Numbered from the stretch's first letter, positions 36,857-46,928 are shown. The stretch: DNA of 64,000 nt from Nocardia blacklockiae (GCF_015477355.1 NZ_JADLRJ010000008.1:248001-312000); one strand, 5' to 3'. A program made the numbers and translations. Notes: a model not told the origin generated them from the letters alone.

Positions 36857-37330
36857 CTACTGGCCCAGGCGGTTCAGGGGTTCGCCTTGTAGGCGGTAGC
36901 CGGTCCATTCGTCTTGGGGGGTGGCGCCGAGGGATTTGTAGAAGTCTATGGAGGGGGTGTTCCAATCGAGGACGGCCCAGTCGACGCGGTGGTAGCCGCG
37001 GGTGACGGCCTCGCGGGCCAGTTCGGCGAGGAGGGCCTTGCCGAGGCCGAGGCCGCGGGCTTCCGGTTTGACGTAGAGGTCTTCCAGGTAGATGCCGTGG
37101 GTGCCGGTCCAGGTCGAGTAGTTCAGGAACCAGATCGCGCAACCGAGTACCTCGCCGTCCGAATCACGTTGTGCGACATGGGCGAAGAGGGCCGGGTTCG
37201 GGCCGAACAGGGCGGTGTGCAGTTGGTCGGCGGTGAGGTGGCATTCGTGCCGGGCCTTCTCGTACTCGGCGAGGTCGTGGACGAGGCCGACGAGGGCGGG
37301 GACGTCCTCGGGGGTCGCGCGGCGGATCAT
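36857..37330 (-). CDS. GNAT-family N-acetyltransferase (SSAT-like)
   Basis: A 157-residue GNAT close to the diamine/thialysine acetyltransferase branch: it starts MIRRATPEDVPALVGLVHDL AEYE, then has HGIYLEDLYVKPEARGLGLG (about residues 78-97) with the acetyl-CoA loop, and RVDWAVLDWNTPSIDFYKSL near 120-139. The substrate may be a polyamine or lysine analogue, not known here. The start overlaps the phosphatase stop (ATGA), so the two are cotranscribed. Confidence 0.88.
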   Translation of the reverse strand: MIRRATPEDVPALVGLVHDLAEYEKARHECHLTADQLHTALFGPNPALFAHVAQRDSDGEVLGCAIWFLNYSTWTGTHGIYLEDLYVKPEARGLGLGKALLAELAREAVTRGYHRVDWAVLDWNTPSIDFYKSLGATPQDEWTGYRLQGEPLNRLGQ

Positions 37331-37935
37331 CGGACACCTCCGTCGAGGGTGGGGACCAGGTTGTGGGCCAGGACGGTGCGGGCCTGATGGTCGTGGCCCA
37401 GGACGCTGACGCCCGCGGTGGACATGAAGAAGCGCCGGCCCTCCCGGACGTCGAAGCCTGCCCAGCGGGCGATCAGGGCGCGGGAGAAATGGCCGTGGCC
37501 GACCAGGACCACATCACGCTCGCGCAGCGCCGGCTCGACCGACGCCAGCACCCGGTCGGCACGGGCCTGGACCTCGGCGCGAGATTCGCCGCCGGGCACC
37601 TCGCCGGTGAAGATGGTCCAGCCCGGGACGGATTGCTGGATCTCCGGCGTGGTGATGCCCTCGTAGTCGCCGTAGTCCCATTCGAGCAGGTCGGCGTCGG
37701 TGCGGGGATCGGTGAGCCCGGCCAGTTCGGCGGTGCGGACGGCGCGCTGTTTGGGGCTGGTGAGTACGAGCGGGTCGTGCAGGTCAAGGGTGCTCAGCAG
37801 GCGGGCGGCCGCGCGGGCCTGCTCCTCGCCGAGCGGCGTCAGCGGCACGTCGGTGCGCCCGGTGTGCCGGCGTGCCCGCGACCATTCGGTTTCCCCGTGG
37901 CGCAGGAGTACCAGCCGGAAGTCTGTGTCGCCCAT
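37327..37935 (-). CDS. Histidine phosphatase family acid phosphatase (Rv3214-like)
   Basis: A 202-residue phosphatase of the dPGM branch. The phosphohistidine is in LLRHGETEWS (residues 9-18), the second Arg in ALTSPKQRAVRTAEL, the acidic partner in EWDYGDYEG, and the second His in VLVGHGHFSRAL (about 150). Its M. tuberculosis counterpart Rv3214 was annotated as gpm2/entD but acts as an acid phosphatase, so a glycolytic role should not be assumed. ATG at 37935 matches the counterpart. The GNAT gene overlaps its 3' end. Confidence 0.9.
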   Translation of the reverse strand: MGDTDFRLVLLRHGETEWSRARRHTGRTDVPLTPLGEEQARAAARLLSTLDLHDPLVLTSPKQRAVRTAELAGLTDPRTDADLLEWDYGDYEGITTPEIQQSVPGWTIFTGEVPGGESRAEVQARADRVLASVEPALRERDVVLVGHGHFSRALIARWAGFDVREGRRFFMSTAGVSVLGHDHQARTVLAHNLVPTLDGGVR

Positions 37936-37970
37936 GCCGTCGATCATGCCGGACCGGAGGTGGGGCGCGG

Positions 37971-38165
37971 TCAGGGAGTGTTGTGTGCGGGGCGGTGGAT
38001 CCCGGCCAAGGGCGTGCCGGAATGGCGGTGGGGCGTGGCGGGATGATGGTGGGGCGTGGCGGGATGATGGTGGGGCGTGGCGGGATGACGGTGGGGCGTG
38101 CCGGGATGACGGTGGAGCGTGCCGGGATGACGGTGGAGCGTACTGGGACGACGGGCGCGGCTCAC
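37971..38165 (-). CDS. Possible His-rich heptapeptide-repeat peptide, coupled to ehuA
   Basis: A 64-codon frame whose GTG overlaps the ehuA stop (GTGA). It consists mainly of six copies of a seven-residue repeat, T-P/L-H-R/H-H-P/S-A/G, giving a His count above 15. It is the translation of a 21-bp minisatellite, and because 21 is a multiple of three the frame stays open. If translated it could bind metals; it could equally be non-coding repeat DNA that happens to have no stop. There is no independent ribosome binding site. Expression has to come from coupling to ehuA. Confidence 0.3.
   Translation of the reverse strand: MSRARRPSTLHRHPGTLHRHPGTPHRHPATPHHHPATPHHHPATPHRHSGTPLAGIHRPAHNTP
38027..38152. 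repeat. 21-bp tandem repeat (six copies) between ehuA and the phosphatase gene
   Basis: Six adjacent 21-bp units begin at 38027, 38048, 38069, 38090, 38111 and 38132. The consensus starts GGTGGGGCGTG and ends CCGGGATGAC, drifting gradually along the array. A degenerate seventh unit lies just before 38027. A related GCGTGCCGGGATG motif occurs near 55907. Confidence 0.95.
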
Positions 38166-38953
38166 GACCTGTCCAGGACCGCGCGGAGGAAATCTCGGGT
38201 GCGCTGGTTCTCCGGGGCGGTGAAGATGTGTTCCGGCTCGCCCTGCTCGATGACTCGGCCGTTGTCGAACATCATGACGCGGTGCGAGACGTCGCGGGCG
38301 AACTGCATTTCGTGGGTGACGCAGAGGAAGGTGATGTCGGTGGTGGCGGCGATGTCCTCGAGCAGGCGGAGGACGCCGGCGACGAGTTCGGGGTCCAGCG
38401 CGGAGGTGATCTCGTCGAGCAACAGGACCGACGGGTCCATCGCGAGCGCGCGGGCGATCGCCACCCGCTGCTGCTGACCGCCGGACAGCTGGGTGGGCCG
38501 CGCGGTCACCTTGTCCGACAGGCCGACCAGTTCCAGCAGCTCCCGGGCGCGCGCCTCGGCCTCGGCCTTCGGCTTGCCGAGGCTGCGCACCGGGCCCTCG
38601 GTGACGTTGCGCAGCACGTTCATATTGGGGAACAGGTTGAACTGCTGGAACACCATCCCGATCCGGCGGCGCGCGCGGCGCAGGTGCGCCTCGTCGGCGG
38701 GCACCAGCCGCTCGCCCCGGCGCATGTGGCTCAGGTACTCCCCGCCGACCTCGATGGTGCCGGAGGTGACCCGCTCGAGGGTCATCAGCAGCCGCAGGAT
38801 GGTCGTCTTCCCGGACCCCGACGGACCGATCAGAGTGACGAATTCGCCTGGCGCGACGGTGAAGTCGAGCCCGTCGAGGACGGTGTTCGCGCCGTAGCGC
38901 TTCACCACGTCGGTGAACCGGATCAGGGGCGAGACCTCAGAGTGTTCCGACAC
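38162..38953 (-). CDS. ehuA: ABC transporter ATPase, ectoine/hydroxyectoine type EhuA
   Basis: A 263-residue ATPase that powers import of a polar solute. Walker A LIGPSGSGKTTILRLLM (about residue 41), Q-loop GMVFQQFNLFPNM, signature LSGGQQQRVAIARAL (about 160), Walker B VLLLDEITSALDPE and H-loop CVTHEMQFARD are all present. The last gene of ehuBCDA, it overlaps ehuD by 17 bp. The EhuA subtype is taken from the companion EhuB-like binding protein. Confidence 0.88.
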   Translation of the reverse strand: MSEHSEVSPLIRFTDVVKRYGANTVLDGLDFTVAPGEFVTLIGPSGSGKTTILRLLMTLERVTSGTIEVGGEYLSHMRRGERLVPADEAHLRRARRRIGMVFQQFNLFPNMNVLRNVTEGPVRSLGKPKAEAEARARELLELVGLSDKVTARPTQLSGGQQQRVAIARALAMDPSVLLLDEITSALDPELVAGVLRLLEDIAATTDITFLCVTHEMQFARDVSHRVMMFDNGRVIEQGEPEHIFTAPENQRTRDFLRAVLDRS

Positions 38954-39614
38954 GCTGTGCCAACTTTCGTACCAGGAGTGAGCACGGATAGCTCAGCGCG
39001 AAGAAGGTGAGGCCGACGGCCAGCCACGCCTCGGGACCCGCCCCGCCGATATCGGCCGCGTACTCGGTCTTGACCTGATAGACCATGTCCAGCACGACGA
39101 TCGCCGAGAGCAGCGGCACCTCTTTGAACATGGCGATGGTGTAGTTGCCCAGCGCCGGCAGTACCCGCGGAATCGCTTGCGGCAGCACGACATCGGTCCA
39201 CGTGCGGGTCCGGGGCAGGTTCAGCGCGCGAGCGGCCTCCCACTGCGCCTGCGGCACGGCCTCGATCCCGGCCCGGTACACCTCCGAGGTGTAGCAGGCA
39301 TAGTGCACCCCGAGCGCCGTCACGCCGACCACCAAGCGCTGCACGTCGGTCGGCAGCCCGCTCAGCAGCTCCGGCCGCACCAGCCAGTACAGCACGAAGA
39401 TCTGCACCAGCAGCGGTGTGCTGCGCACGAATTCGATGAAGGCCCAGAGGATCTGGTCGACCACCGGAATACGCAGCCGCCGCAGCACGGCGAACAGCAA
39501 CCCCAGCGTATAGGCCACCAGCGACCCGAGCAGCGTGAACTCGACCGTCACCCGCAGGCCGTCCCAGATGTAGGGGAACGCCTCGAAGAACCTGTCCCAG
39601 CGCCACTTCTGCAT
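38937..39614 (-). CDS. ehuD: ABC transporter permease, EhuD-like
   Basis: A 225-residue His/Glu/Gln-type permease with about five membrane helices. It starts MQKWRWDRFFEAFPYIWDGL. The cytoplasmic EAA loop reads EAARALNLPRTRTWTDVVLP (about 126-145) and contacts the ATPase. Its ATG overlaps the EhuC-like stop (ATGA), and ehuA begins before it ends, so the set is translated as a chain. A longer upstream frame would read through EhuC and is rejected. Confidence 0.87.
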   Translation of the reverse strand: MQKWRWDRFFEAFPYIWDGLRVTVEFTLLGSLVAYTLGLLFAVLRRLRIPVVDQILWAFIEFVRSTPLLVQIFVLYWLVRPELLSGLPTDVQRLVVGVTALGVHYACYTSEVYRAGIEAVPQAQWEAARALNLPRTRTWTDVVLPQAIPRVLPALGNYTIAMFKEVPLLSAIVVLDMVYQVKTEYAADIGGAGPEAWLAVGLTFFALSYPCSLLVRKLAQRVGTL

Positions 39615-40339
39615 CAGGCACCCACCGCCATCGACAACCGCCCGCGCCGCCGCACCGGTGCGCGCCCCACCCGGCGCGCGGCCAGCCGCTCCAGCACCCG
39701 CATGACCATCGTGATGATCACCGCGATCACCAGATAGACGACCAGCTCCATCGCGTAGATCAGCCCGAGTTCGTCGGCGAAGGCGGGCACGGCACGCAAT
39801 TCGTCCGCCTTCTTGAAGATCTCGGGCACGGCGATGAAGCTCAGCAACGCCGTGGCCTTCAGCAACTGGATGAACAGATTGTTGAACGGCGGCAGCATCT
39901 CCACCACCGCCTGCGGCAGCACCACCCGCCACAGCCGTTGCGGGGCAGAGAGATTCAACGCGACAGCGCCCTCGATCTGCGCCCGCGGCACGGAATCGAC
40001 GGCGCCCCGGACGATCTCCGCGCCGTACGCCCCGTGATTGAGCCCGAGCACGACGATGCCGACTAGCAACAGGCTCTGCGCGGTGGCGCCGATCCGCACC
40101 CCGAAGAAGATCGGCACGGCCACCGCGAAGAAGAACAGCTGCACCACTTCGGAACTGCCGCGAAACCCTTCCACGTAGACGCGCGCCACCGCCCGCATGA
40201 GCCGCCGCCGCGACAGCATCGCGAGACCGGCGGCGAACGACAGCACCACCGTCAGTGCGATGCCGCCGACCGTCGCCCAGAGCGTGAACGGCAGCCCCGC
40301 CGCGATGCGCTCGAGATAGGTGTCGAAATTGCCGGACAC
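39614..40339 (-). CDS. ehuC: ABC transporter permease, EhuC-like
   Basis: A 241-residue permease with about five membrane helices; N-terminal TLWATVGGIALTVVLSFAAG, FRGSSEVVQLFFFAVAVPIF and the EAA loop EGAVALNLSAPQRLWRVVLP (about 142-161). The cytoplasmic tail is Arg-rich. With EhuD it would form the heterodimeric channel. It lies 7 bp after the binding-protein gene and overlaps ehuD. Confidence 0.87.
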   Translation of the reverse strand: MSGNFDTYLERIAAGLPFTLWATVGGIALTVVLSFAAGLAMLSRRRLMRAVARVYVEGFRGSSEVVQLFFFAVAVPIFFGVRIGATAQSLLLVGIVVLGLNHGAYGAEIVRGAVDSVPRAQIEGAVALNLSAPQRLWRVVLPQAVVEMLPPFNNLFIQLLKATALLSFIAVPEIFKKADELRAVPAFADELGLIYAMELVVYLVIAVIITMVMRVLERLAARRVGRAPVRRRGRLSMAVGA

Positions 40340-40346
40340 GGGAGCG

Positions 40347-41231
40347 TCACCGGCAGTACTGCTCGGTGGTCATCGTGGGCGCCGGCTCGTTGGCCTGCGT
40401 CAGCCCGTACTTCTCGACGATGCGCAGCCACTCGCCACTGGTGTGCAGCTTGCGCAGTTCGCGGTTGAAGTCGTCGCGGAACTGGTTGTCGCCCTTGCGG
40501 AAATTGAAGGTGCCGACCTCCGGCTTGTCGGAGGCCTGAATCGTCGGGGTGACCTCGAGCCCGGTGCCCGGGTTGTTCTTCACCAGCCATTTCGCCGTGA
40601 CATCCAGCAGTGCGGCGCCGTAGACGTCGCCGTTGCGGACCGCGCGCAGGATGTCGTCCTGTTTGGCCATCGGCTCGATCAGCGCGCCGGGCACACCCGC
40701 CTGCTCGGCGAATCCGTTCTCCACCGCGCCGCCGAGGGTCGCGATCTTCGCGCCGGACGCGGTGATGTCGGTGAACTTCTCGATATGTTTCGGATTGCCC
40801 GCGGGCACCAGGAACGCGGACCCGACCTGGAAATCGGGATCGGCGAAATCCGAACTCTCGCAACGCTTCGGCTTGATGGACATGCCCGCGGCGACGAAGG
40901 CGTAATGGTTCGCCCGCACCCCGTCGATCAGGCCGTCGAAATCGGTGACCACGCCCTCTATCTCGTCGATCCCGAGGTTCTTCAGCACCGCGCGGGCGAC
41001 GTCGGGCGCGTAGCCGGTGAGCGATCCGTCCTTGTCGAGATAGGCCCACGGCGCCTCGTTCGCGAAGCCCACCTTGATCTTCCCGGAGCTCTTCGCCTCG
41101 TCGTAGGTGACGGCGGCCGACCCGCCCCCGCCGGTGCCGCAACCCGCCAGCGCCACGGTGGCCACGGCCAGTGCGACGGCCGCGAGCCGCCGCCACCGAT
41201 TGCGCCCGCGTTGTGTCCCGGTGTCGTTCAT
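40347..41231 (-). CDS. ehuB: Solute-binding lipoprotein, EhuB-like (ectoine/hydroxyectoine)
   Basis: A 294-residue family-3 solute-binding lipoprotein. The signal ends in the lipobox VALAGCGTG (Cys about 31). The mature part reads GFANEAPWAYLDKDGSLTGY (about 55-74), then VVTDFDGLIDGVRANHYAFV, KPKRCESSDFADPDF and a C-terminal YCR. These agree with EhuB, which binds ectoine or hydroxyectoine for osmoprotection or catabolism. ATG at 41231 follows GAGGAG. It is the first gene of the operon. Another polar amino acid remains possible as ligand. Confidence 0.88.
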   Translation of the reverse strand: MNDTGTQRGRNRWRRLAAVALAVATVALAGCGTGGGGSAAVTYDEAKSSGKIKVGFANEAPWAYLDKDGSLTGYAPDVARAVLKNLGIDEIEGVVTDFDGLIDGVRANHYAFVAAGMSIKPKRCESSDFADPDFQVGSAFLVPAGNPKHIEKFTDITASGAKIATLGGAVENGFAEQAGVPGALIEPMAKQDDILRAVRNGDVYGAALLDVTAKWLVKNNPGTGLEVTPTIQASDKPEVGTFNFRKGDNQFRDDFNRELRKLHTSGEWLRIVEKYGLTQANEPAPTMTTEQYCR

Positions 41232-41322
41232 CGCAAAACTCCTCATCCGGGTGCCTGCGCCGAACCTCCGGCAAGGTCCGTGCGCGCCCCGCACAGGCGA
41301 TCTTCGCTCGAGCGGGCGCACC

Positions 41323-41338
41323 TATGACGAACGTCACA
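41323..41338. promoter_or_regulatory. CRP-like site upstream of ehuB
   Basis: TATGA-N6-TCACA, with one complete half-site TCACA and a TATGA half that differs by one base. It is 92 bp upstream of ehuB, at a position suited to activation. Carbon-responsive control of solute uptake is inferred only. Confidence 0.4.
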
Positions 41339-41378
41339 CAAAAGCAACGGTTTCGCAGTGATTCCGCAAAAAAGACGA

Positions 41379-42596
41379 TCAGCCGAGTGCGTAGAGCGCG
41401 TCGCCGCGGCGCTCCAGGACCGTGCTGCCGATGACGGCCAGGGAGATGGGTTCGCCGTGATAATCGCTGCGCCGCACCGGAATTCGGCCGACCTGCGCGC
41501 CGCTCGCCGGATCCACCACGGCCAGGCCGTCGGCGACCGGCATGAGCAGCTGCCCCGCCATCAGCGCGGGCGTGCCCAGGGCGTCGGACGCGGTCCAGAT
41601 CGGGTCGAAGGTGGTGGCGTTCAGCGCGATCACGCTGTTGCCGGTGAAGACCAGGTAGGCCGAGCCGACCCGGGTGGCGGCGAGGTCGCCGGTGAGCGGC
41701 GCGCTGAGCCGGTGCGCGGCGACCGGCGTGGCGGCCTGGTCGTAGATCGCGAATTCCGGTGCCTCGGTGGCGGTTCCGGGCAGGTACACCGCGATCCTGG
41801 TATCCGACACCGCGATCACCCGGGCCTGGTCCGAGACCGCGCCGGGTTCGGTGAGCACGTGCGAGCCGTACTCCTCGGGCACGCTGTTGTCCTTCGGCGC
41901 GGGATTCAGCACGGTCAGGCGATCGGCGGCCTCGTCGGGGCAGCGTTCCAGGACCGCCAGGCGGGTGGTGCTGGAACCGCCGGACAGCAGCGTGCAGTTC
42001 TTGCGCGGCTGGGTGCGGACGTTGACCGGCGCGTCCACGTAACCGTATTCGAGGGTGCGCACCAGGTCGGAGCGCCACATCTCCAGCCGGTCCGAGCCCA
42101 GCGCCAGCGTGTAGGTGCCGTCCACCGACAGTTTCACCCGCCGGTCCATGTAACTGCTGCGGGCGGTGCGGCGCGCGCCCGTGTCGGCGGACAGCAGGGC
42201 GGTCTGGCTGCACCCGCGCTGATCGAGGAAGGTGGCGACGACCGTGCCGAACTGGCTCTCCACCCCGCACAGCGGGAGATCGCGCTGATACTTCCAGACC
42301 TGTTCGCCCGTGCGGGGATCGCGGCCGGTGACCGTGCCGCCGTCGCCCGTGATCGCGAGTCCGCTCGACGCCAGCGCGCGACCGGTCGCCGCGTCCGGCT
42401 GGTGCCACAGCTCGCGCAGCGTCTGCGGCAGCGCGGTCGCCGTGGTGGGCACCGCGACCGCCTGGACGGCCGTCTGCGACACCGTGCTCCGGGCATCGCT
42501 GCGCACCCACACGACCACGGCCGCGATCGCCAGAACGACGACGATCGCGACGGCGGCTTGGATATCGGCGCGCGTCCGCCGCTCGGGTGCGAGCAC
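41379..42596 (-). CDS. Membrane-anchored PQQ-type beta-propeller protein (Rv3212-like)
   Basis: A 405-residue protein with one N-terminal membrane helix (VAIVVVLAIAAVVVWVR, about 15-31). An extracellular repeat-rich domain follows, with propeller-like strands ITGDGGTVTGRDPRTGEQVW, YLVFTGNSVIALNATTFDPI and VADGLAVVDPASGAQVG. Several Cys (LCGVE, RGCSQ, KNCTL, ERCPDE) could form disulfides. In M. tuberculosis, Rv3212 has the same size and sits next to rhlE. Function is unknown. The start is GTG; it is read in the same direction as rhlE across a repeat array. Confidence 0.82.
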   Translation of the reverse strand: MLAPERRTRADIQAAVAIVVVLAIAAVVVWVRSDARSTVSQTAVQAVAVPTTATALPQTLRELWHQPDAATGRALASSGLAITGDGGTVTGRDPRTGEQVWKYQRDLPLCGVESQFGTVVATFLDQRGCSQTALLSADTGARRTARSSYMDRRVKLSVDGTYTLALGSDRLEMWRSDLVRTLEYGYVDAPVNVRTQPRKNCTLLSGGSSTTRLAVLERCPDEAADRLTVLNPAPKDNSVPEEYGSHVLTEPGAVSDQARVIAVSDTRIAVYLPGTATEAPEFAIYDQAATPVAAHRLSAPLTGDLAATRVGSAYLVFTGNSVIALNATTFDPIWTASDALGTPALMAGQLLMPVADGLAVVDPASGAQVGRIPVRRSDYHGEPISLAVIGSTVLERRGDALYALG

Positions 42597-42673
42597 GTCA
42601 GCGAGGGTAGCGGATCGAGCGTCCGGTTCTCACCACGGCATCGAGCGGCCGGGCTGATGCCCGCTTTCCGGTC

Positions 42674-42902
42674 CGGGACCCACCGCGCGCCCCGGTATCC
42701 GGGCGGCGGGACCCGTGATGGGTCCCGGAATCCGGGCGACGGGACCCGTGATGAGTTCCGGAATCCGCGCGACGGGACCCGTGGAGAGGCCCGGAATCCG
42801 CGCGACGGGACCCGCAGTGAGTCCCGAATCCGCGCGACGGGACCCGTGGTGAGTCCCGACATCCAGGCGGCGGGACCCGCAGTGGGTCCCGGCATCGGGC
42901 GG
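42674..42902. repeat. 33-bp tandem hairpin repeat (seven units) at the rhlE 3' end
   Basis: Seven adjacent units of 32-33 bp start at 42674, 42707, 42740, 42773, 42806, 42838 and 42871. Each begins CGGGACCC and most carry GGGACCC...GGGTCCC-type self-complementarity, so each copy could fold into its own hairpin. The array ends 5 bp from the rhlE stop and fills most of the 311-bp gap before the propeller gene. There are no unique spacers, so it is not a CRISPR. Confidence 0.95.
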
Positions 42903-42907
42903 CGGGG

Positions 42908-44662
<1,755 letters not shown>

Positions 44663-45127
44663 GTTCGTGCCTTTCCTCGTGTAAATCGCATCTCGCGCGC
44701 ACGAGGCGTGAGGCGGACCCCGTCGGTCCGCGACGACCACGTATCCGGCAGTGTTCCCACCCGAGCCGCTGCGGGACACCGTGATGGCATCGACCTGGCG
44801 CGGCGCGGTGGTGGTGCGGATCTGGTGCGCGCACAATTTTCCGTGGACGACGGTCTTCCGGCCCGGTCGCGATCGGTGTCGCAAGTGGGGTGAATTTCCG
44901 TTGCCCACGCAGATTGTAGCGTGATAGTTTCTTGAACCCGATTTCCGGCTCCGGTCGATCCTCCGGAGGTATTAGCCGGACGCTTCGCCGTACCCTCCCG
45001 AGCTTGCGTGTGCGCCGCTGTCGCGCAATGCGTTTCGAGCGTCGCGGCGCAATTTCCCGGGCGCGTCGCGGCGGCGACACGGTGGCCGATCCCACATATG
45101 TGAGACGCGGTGTCACAGGATAGATTT
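44663..45127. promoter_or_regulatory. 465-bp divergent intergenic region, rhlE / hydrolase
   Basis: Both promoters must lie here. On the minus strand TACAAT (44913-44918) is the best -10 candidate for rhlE and would give a leader of about 250 nt, long for this genome. Short frames in this stretch have no support. Cold-shock-type control of a helicase through a long leader is possible but not shown. Confidence 0.4.
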
Positions 45128-46189
45128 GTGCCCGTGAGTCTGGCAGACACCGTGACCGACGCCGCCCGCAACGCGTGGGCACTGACCTTCGGCGACGGCA
45201 TCGAGGAACCCGCGCCCACTCCCGCCACGGTGCTCTGGGACGAGCCGCACCGGCGGTTGCTGCGATTCGAGCGCTCCGCCGCCGACCCGATCGGCACCGA
45301 CGACGCCGCGGTGTTGCTCGTCCCGCCGCTCGCCGCCCCGGCCAGTTGCTTCGATCTGCGGCCGGATCAGAGTGTCGCGCGATTCCTGCTCGAGTCGGGC
45401 CGGCACCCGTACGTGATCGACTACGGCGAGATCACCTTCGCCGACCGGCGCCTCGGCTTCGAGGACTGGATCGACGACATCCTGCCCGCCGCGATCGGCC
45501 GCGTCTCCACCGACCGCGACGGTGCGCCCGTGGATCTGGTCGGCTGGTCGCTGGGCGGCGTGCTCGCGCTGCTGACCGCCGCCGCGGACGCCGCGCTGCC
45601 GATCCGCTCGATCACCGCGATCGGCTCGCCGCTGGACTACGACAAGGTCACCGGCGTGCCACAGGTGCGGGCGCTGGCCCGGTTCACCCGCGGCATGGCC
45701 ACCTCGAACCTGATCCGCGCCGCGGGCGGGGTGCCGGCGCCGCTGACCCGGCTCGCCTACCGGGCCACCTCGTGGGAGCGCGAACTGCGTCGGCCGCTGT
45801 TCATCGCCGCCAACCTGACCGACCGCGCGACGCTGGGCCGGATGGAGACGGTCGACCGCTTCCAGTCGCAGCTGCCCGGCTATCCGGGCCGGCTGTACAA
45901 CCAGCTGTGGAGCCGGTTCATCCTGGCCAACGACATCGGCCGGGGCGTGGTGCGATTCGGCGAGCCGCTCGCGCTGGCCGATGTCACCGCGCCGGTGCTG
46001 CTGGTCGGCGGCCCCGACGACGTGATCACGCCGGCGGCGGCGGTCGAGCACGGCGTCACCACGCTGACCGGCGCGTCCGAGGTGCGCTACGAGACCGCGC
46101 CCGGCAGCCACCTCGGGATACTCACCGGACCGGCCGCCCGCGACACCACCTGGACCTACCTCGAAAAGTTTCTGCGGGATCGGGCGTGA
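45128..46189 (+). CDS. Alpha/beta hydrolase, PHA synthase-like
   Basis: A 353-residue alpha/beta hydrolase. The nucleophile elbow is VDLVGWSLGGVLALL (about residues 137-151) with Ser, not the Cys of polyhydroxyalkanoate synthases; an Asp in LLVGGPDDVITPAAAVEHG (about 295) and the His in APGSHLGILTGP complete a triad. The N-terminus contains VLLVPPLAAPASCFDLRPDQ, typical of the PhaC-like subgroup. Substrate unknown; lipid or ester hydrolysis is likely. GTG at 45128 after AGGAT was chosen among three GTGs (45110, 45128, 45134). Confidence 0.82.
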   Translation: MPVSLADTVTDAARNAWALTFGDGIEEPAPTPATVLWDEPHRRLLRFERSAADPIGTDDAAVLLVPPLAAPASCFDLRPDQSVARFLLESGRHPYVIDYGEITFADRRLGFEDWIDDILPAAIGRVSTDRDGAPVDLVGWSLGGVLALLTAAADAALPIRSITAIGSPLDYDKVTGVPQVRALARFTRGMATSNLIRAAGGVPAPLTRLAYRATSWERELRRPLFIAANLTDRATLGRMETVDRFQSQLPGYPGRLYNQLWSRFILANDIGRGVVRFGEPLALADVTAPVLLVGGPDDVITPAAAVEHGVTTLTGASEVRYETAPGSHLGILTGPAARDTTWTYLEKFLRDRA

Positions 46190-46229
46190 CGATCACGCGG
46201 CCGCCGCGGCCCCGACTAGGGTGGGGGAC

Positions 46230-46928
46230 ATGGGAGTAAACCCGTCTGCCGCGCTGGGTGTCTCGAACGAATCCGCCGCCCGCATTCCCGCCGACCACCC
46301 CGGTGTCCTGGACCTGTTCGCGGTGCTCGCCTACGGCGAGATCTCGGCGTTCTATCGGCTCGCCGAGGAGGCGAAGCTGTCCCCGTCGCTGCGCGGCCGG
46401 GTGGCCGTGGCGAAGATGGCGGCCGCGGAGATGGCCCACTTCGACACCTTGGAGAGCGCGCTGGCCGAGCGCGGCGTGGACGTGTTCGACGCGATGGCGC
46501 CGTACGTGCGCGCGCTGGACGCTTACCACGACTCGACCGACCCGTCGACGTGGCTGGAATCGATGGTCAAGTTCTACGTCGGCGACGGCATCGCCGCCGA
46601 CTTCTACACCGTGCTGGCCGACGCGCTGGCGCCCGAGGTGGCCGGCGTCGTGCACGACGTGCTCGCCGAGACCAGCCACTCCGAATTCGTCGTCGAGGAG
46701 GTGCGCCGCGCGGTCACCGAGAGCCGCTCCGAGCGCGACCGGCTCACCCTGTGGGGTCGCCGCCTGCTCGGTGAGGCGATCACCCAGGCGCAGTACGTGA
46801 TGGCCCAGCGCGACGAACTCACCGAGCTGGTCCTCATCGCCACCGGCGATCTCAACGGCATCGCCGCGCTGTTCGAGCGCATGCAGACCAGGCACGCCGA
46901 GCGCATGCGCGTGCTGGGCCTGGCCTAG
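46230..46928 (+). CDS. Ferritin-like fold protein (Rv3210c-like)
   Basis: A 232-residue four-helix protein. Carboxylate and His residues lie where a diiron centre would sit: AYGEISAFYRLAEEA (about 36), KMAAAEMAHFDTLESALAE (about 60-78), FYVGDGIAADFYTVL (about 113) and ETSHSEFVVEEV (about 140). This EX2H-like pattern resembles ferritin-like and tRNA-hydroxylase (MiaE) proteins. Oxygen-dependent chemistry is inferred. ATG at 46230 has a GGTGGGGG before it. It lies 40 bp after the hydrolase gene and is likely cotranscribed. Confidence 0.8.
   Translation: MGVNPSAALGVSNESAARIPADHPGVLDLFAVLAYGEISAFYRLAEEAKLSPSLRGRVAVAKMAAAEMAHFDTLESALAERGVDVFDAMAPYVRALDAYHDSTDPSTWLESMVKFYVGDGIAADFYTVLADALAPEVAGVVHDVLAETSHSEFVVEEVRRAVTESRSERDRLTLWGRRLLGEAITQAQYVMAQRDELTELVLIATGDLNGIAALFERMQTRHAERMRVLGLA

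Noticed and set aside
42674-42902. CRISPR array
   Set aside because: The units are contiguous, with no unique spacers, and no cas gene is present.
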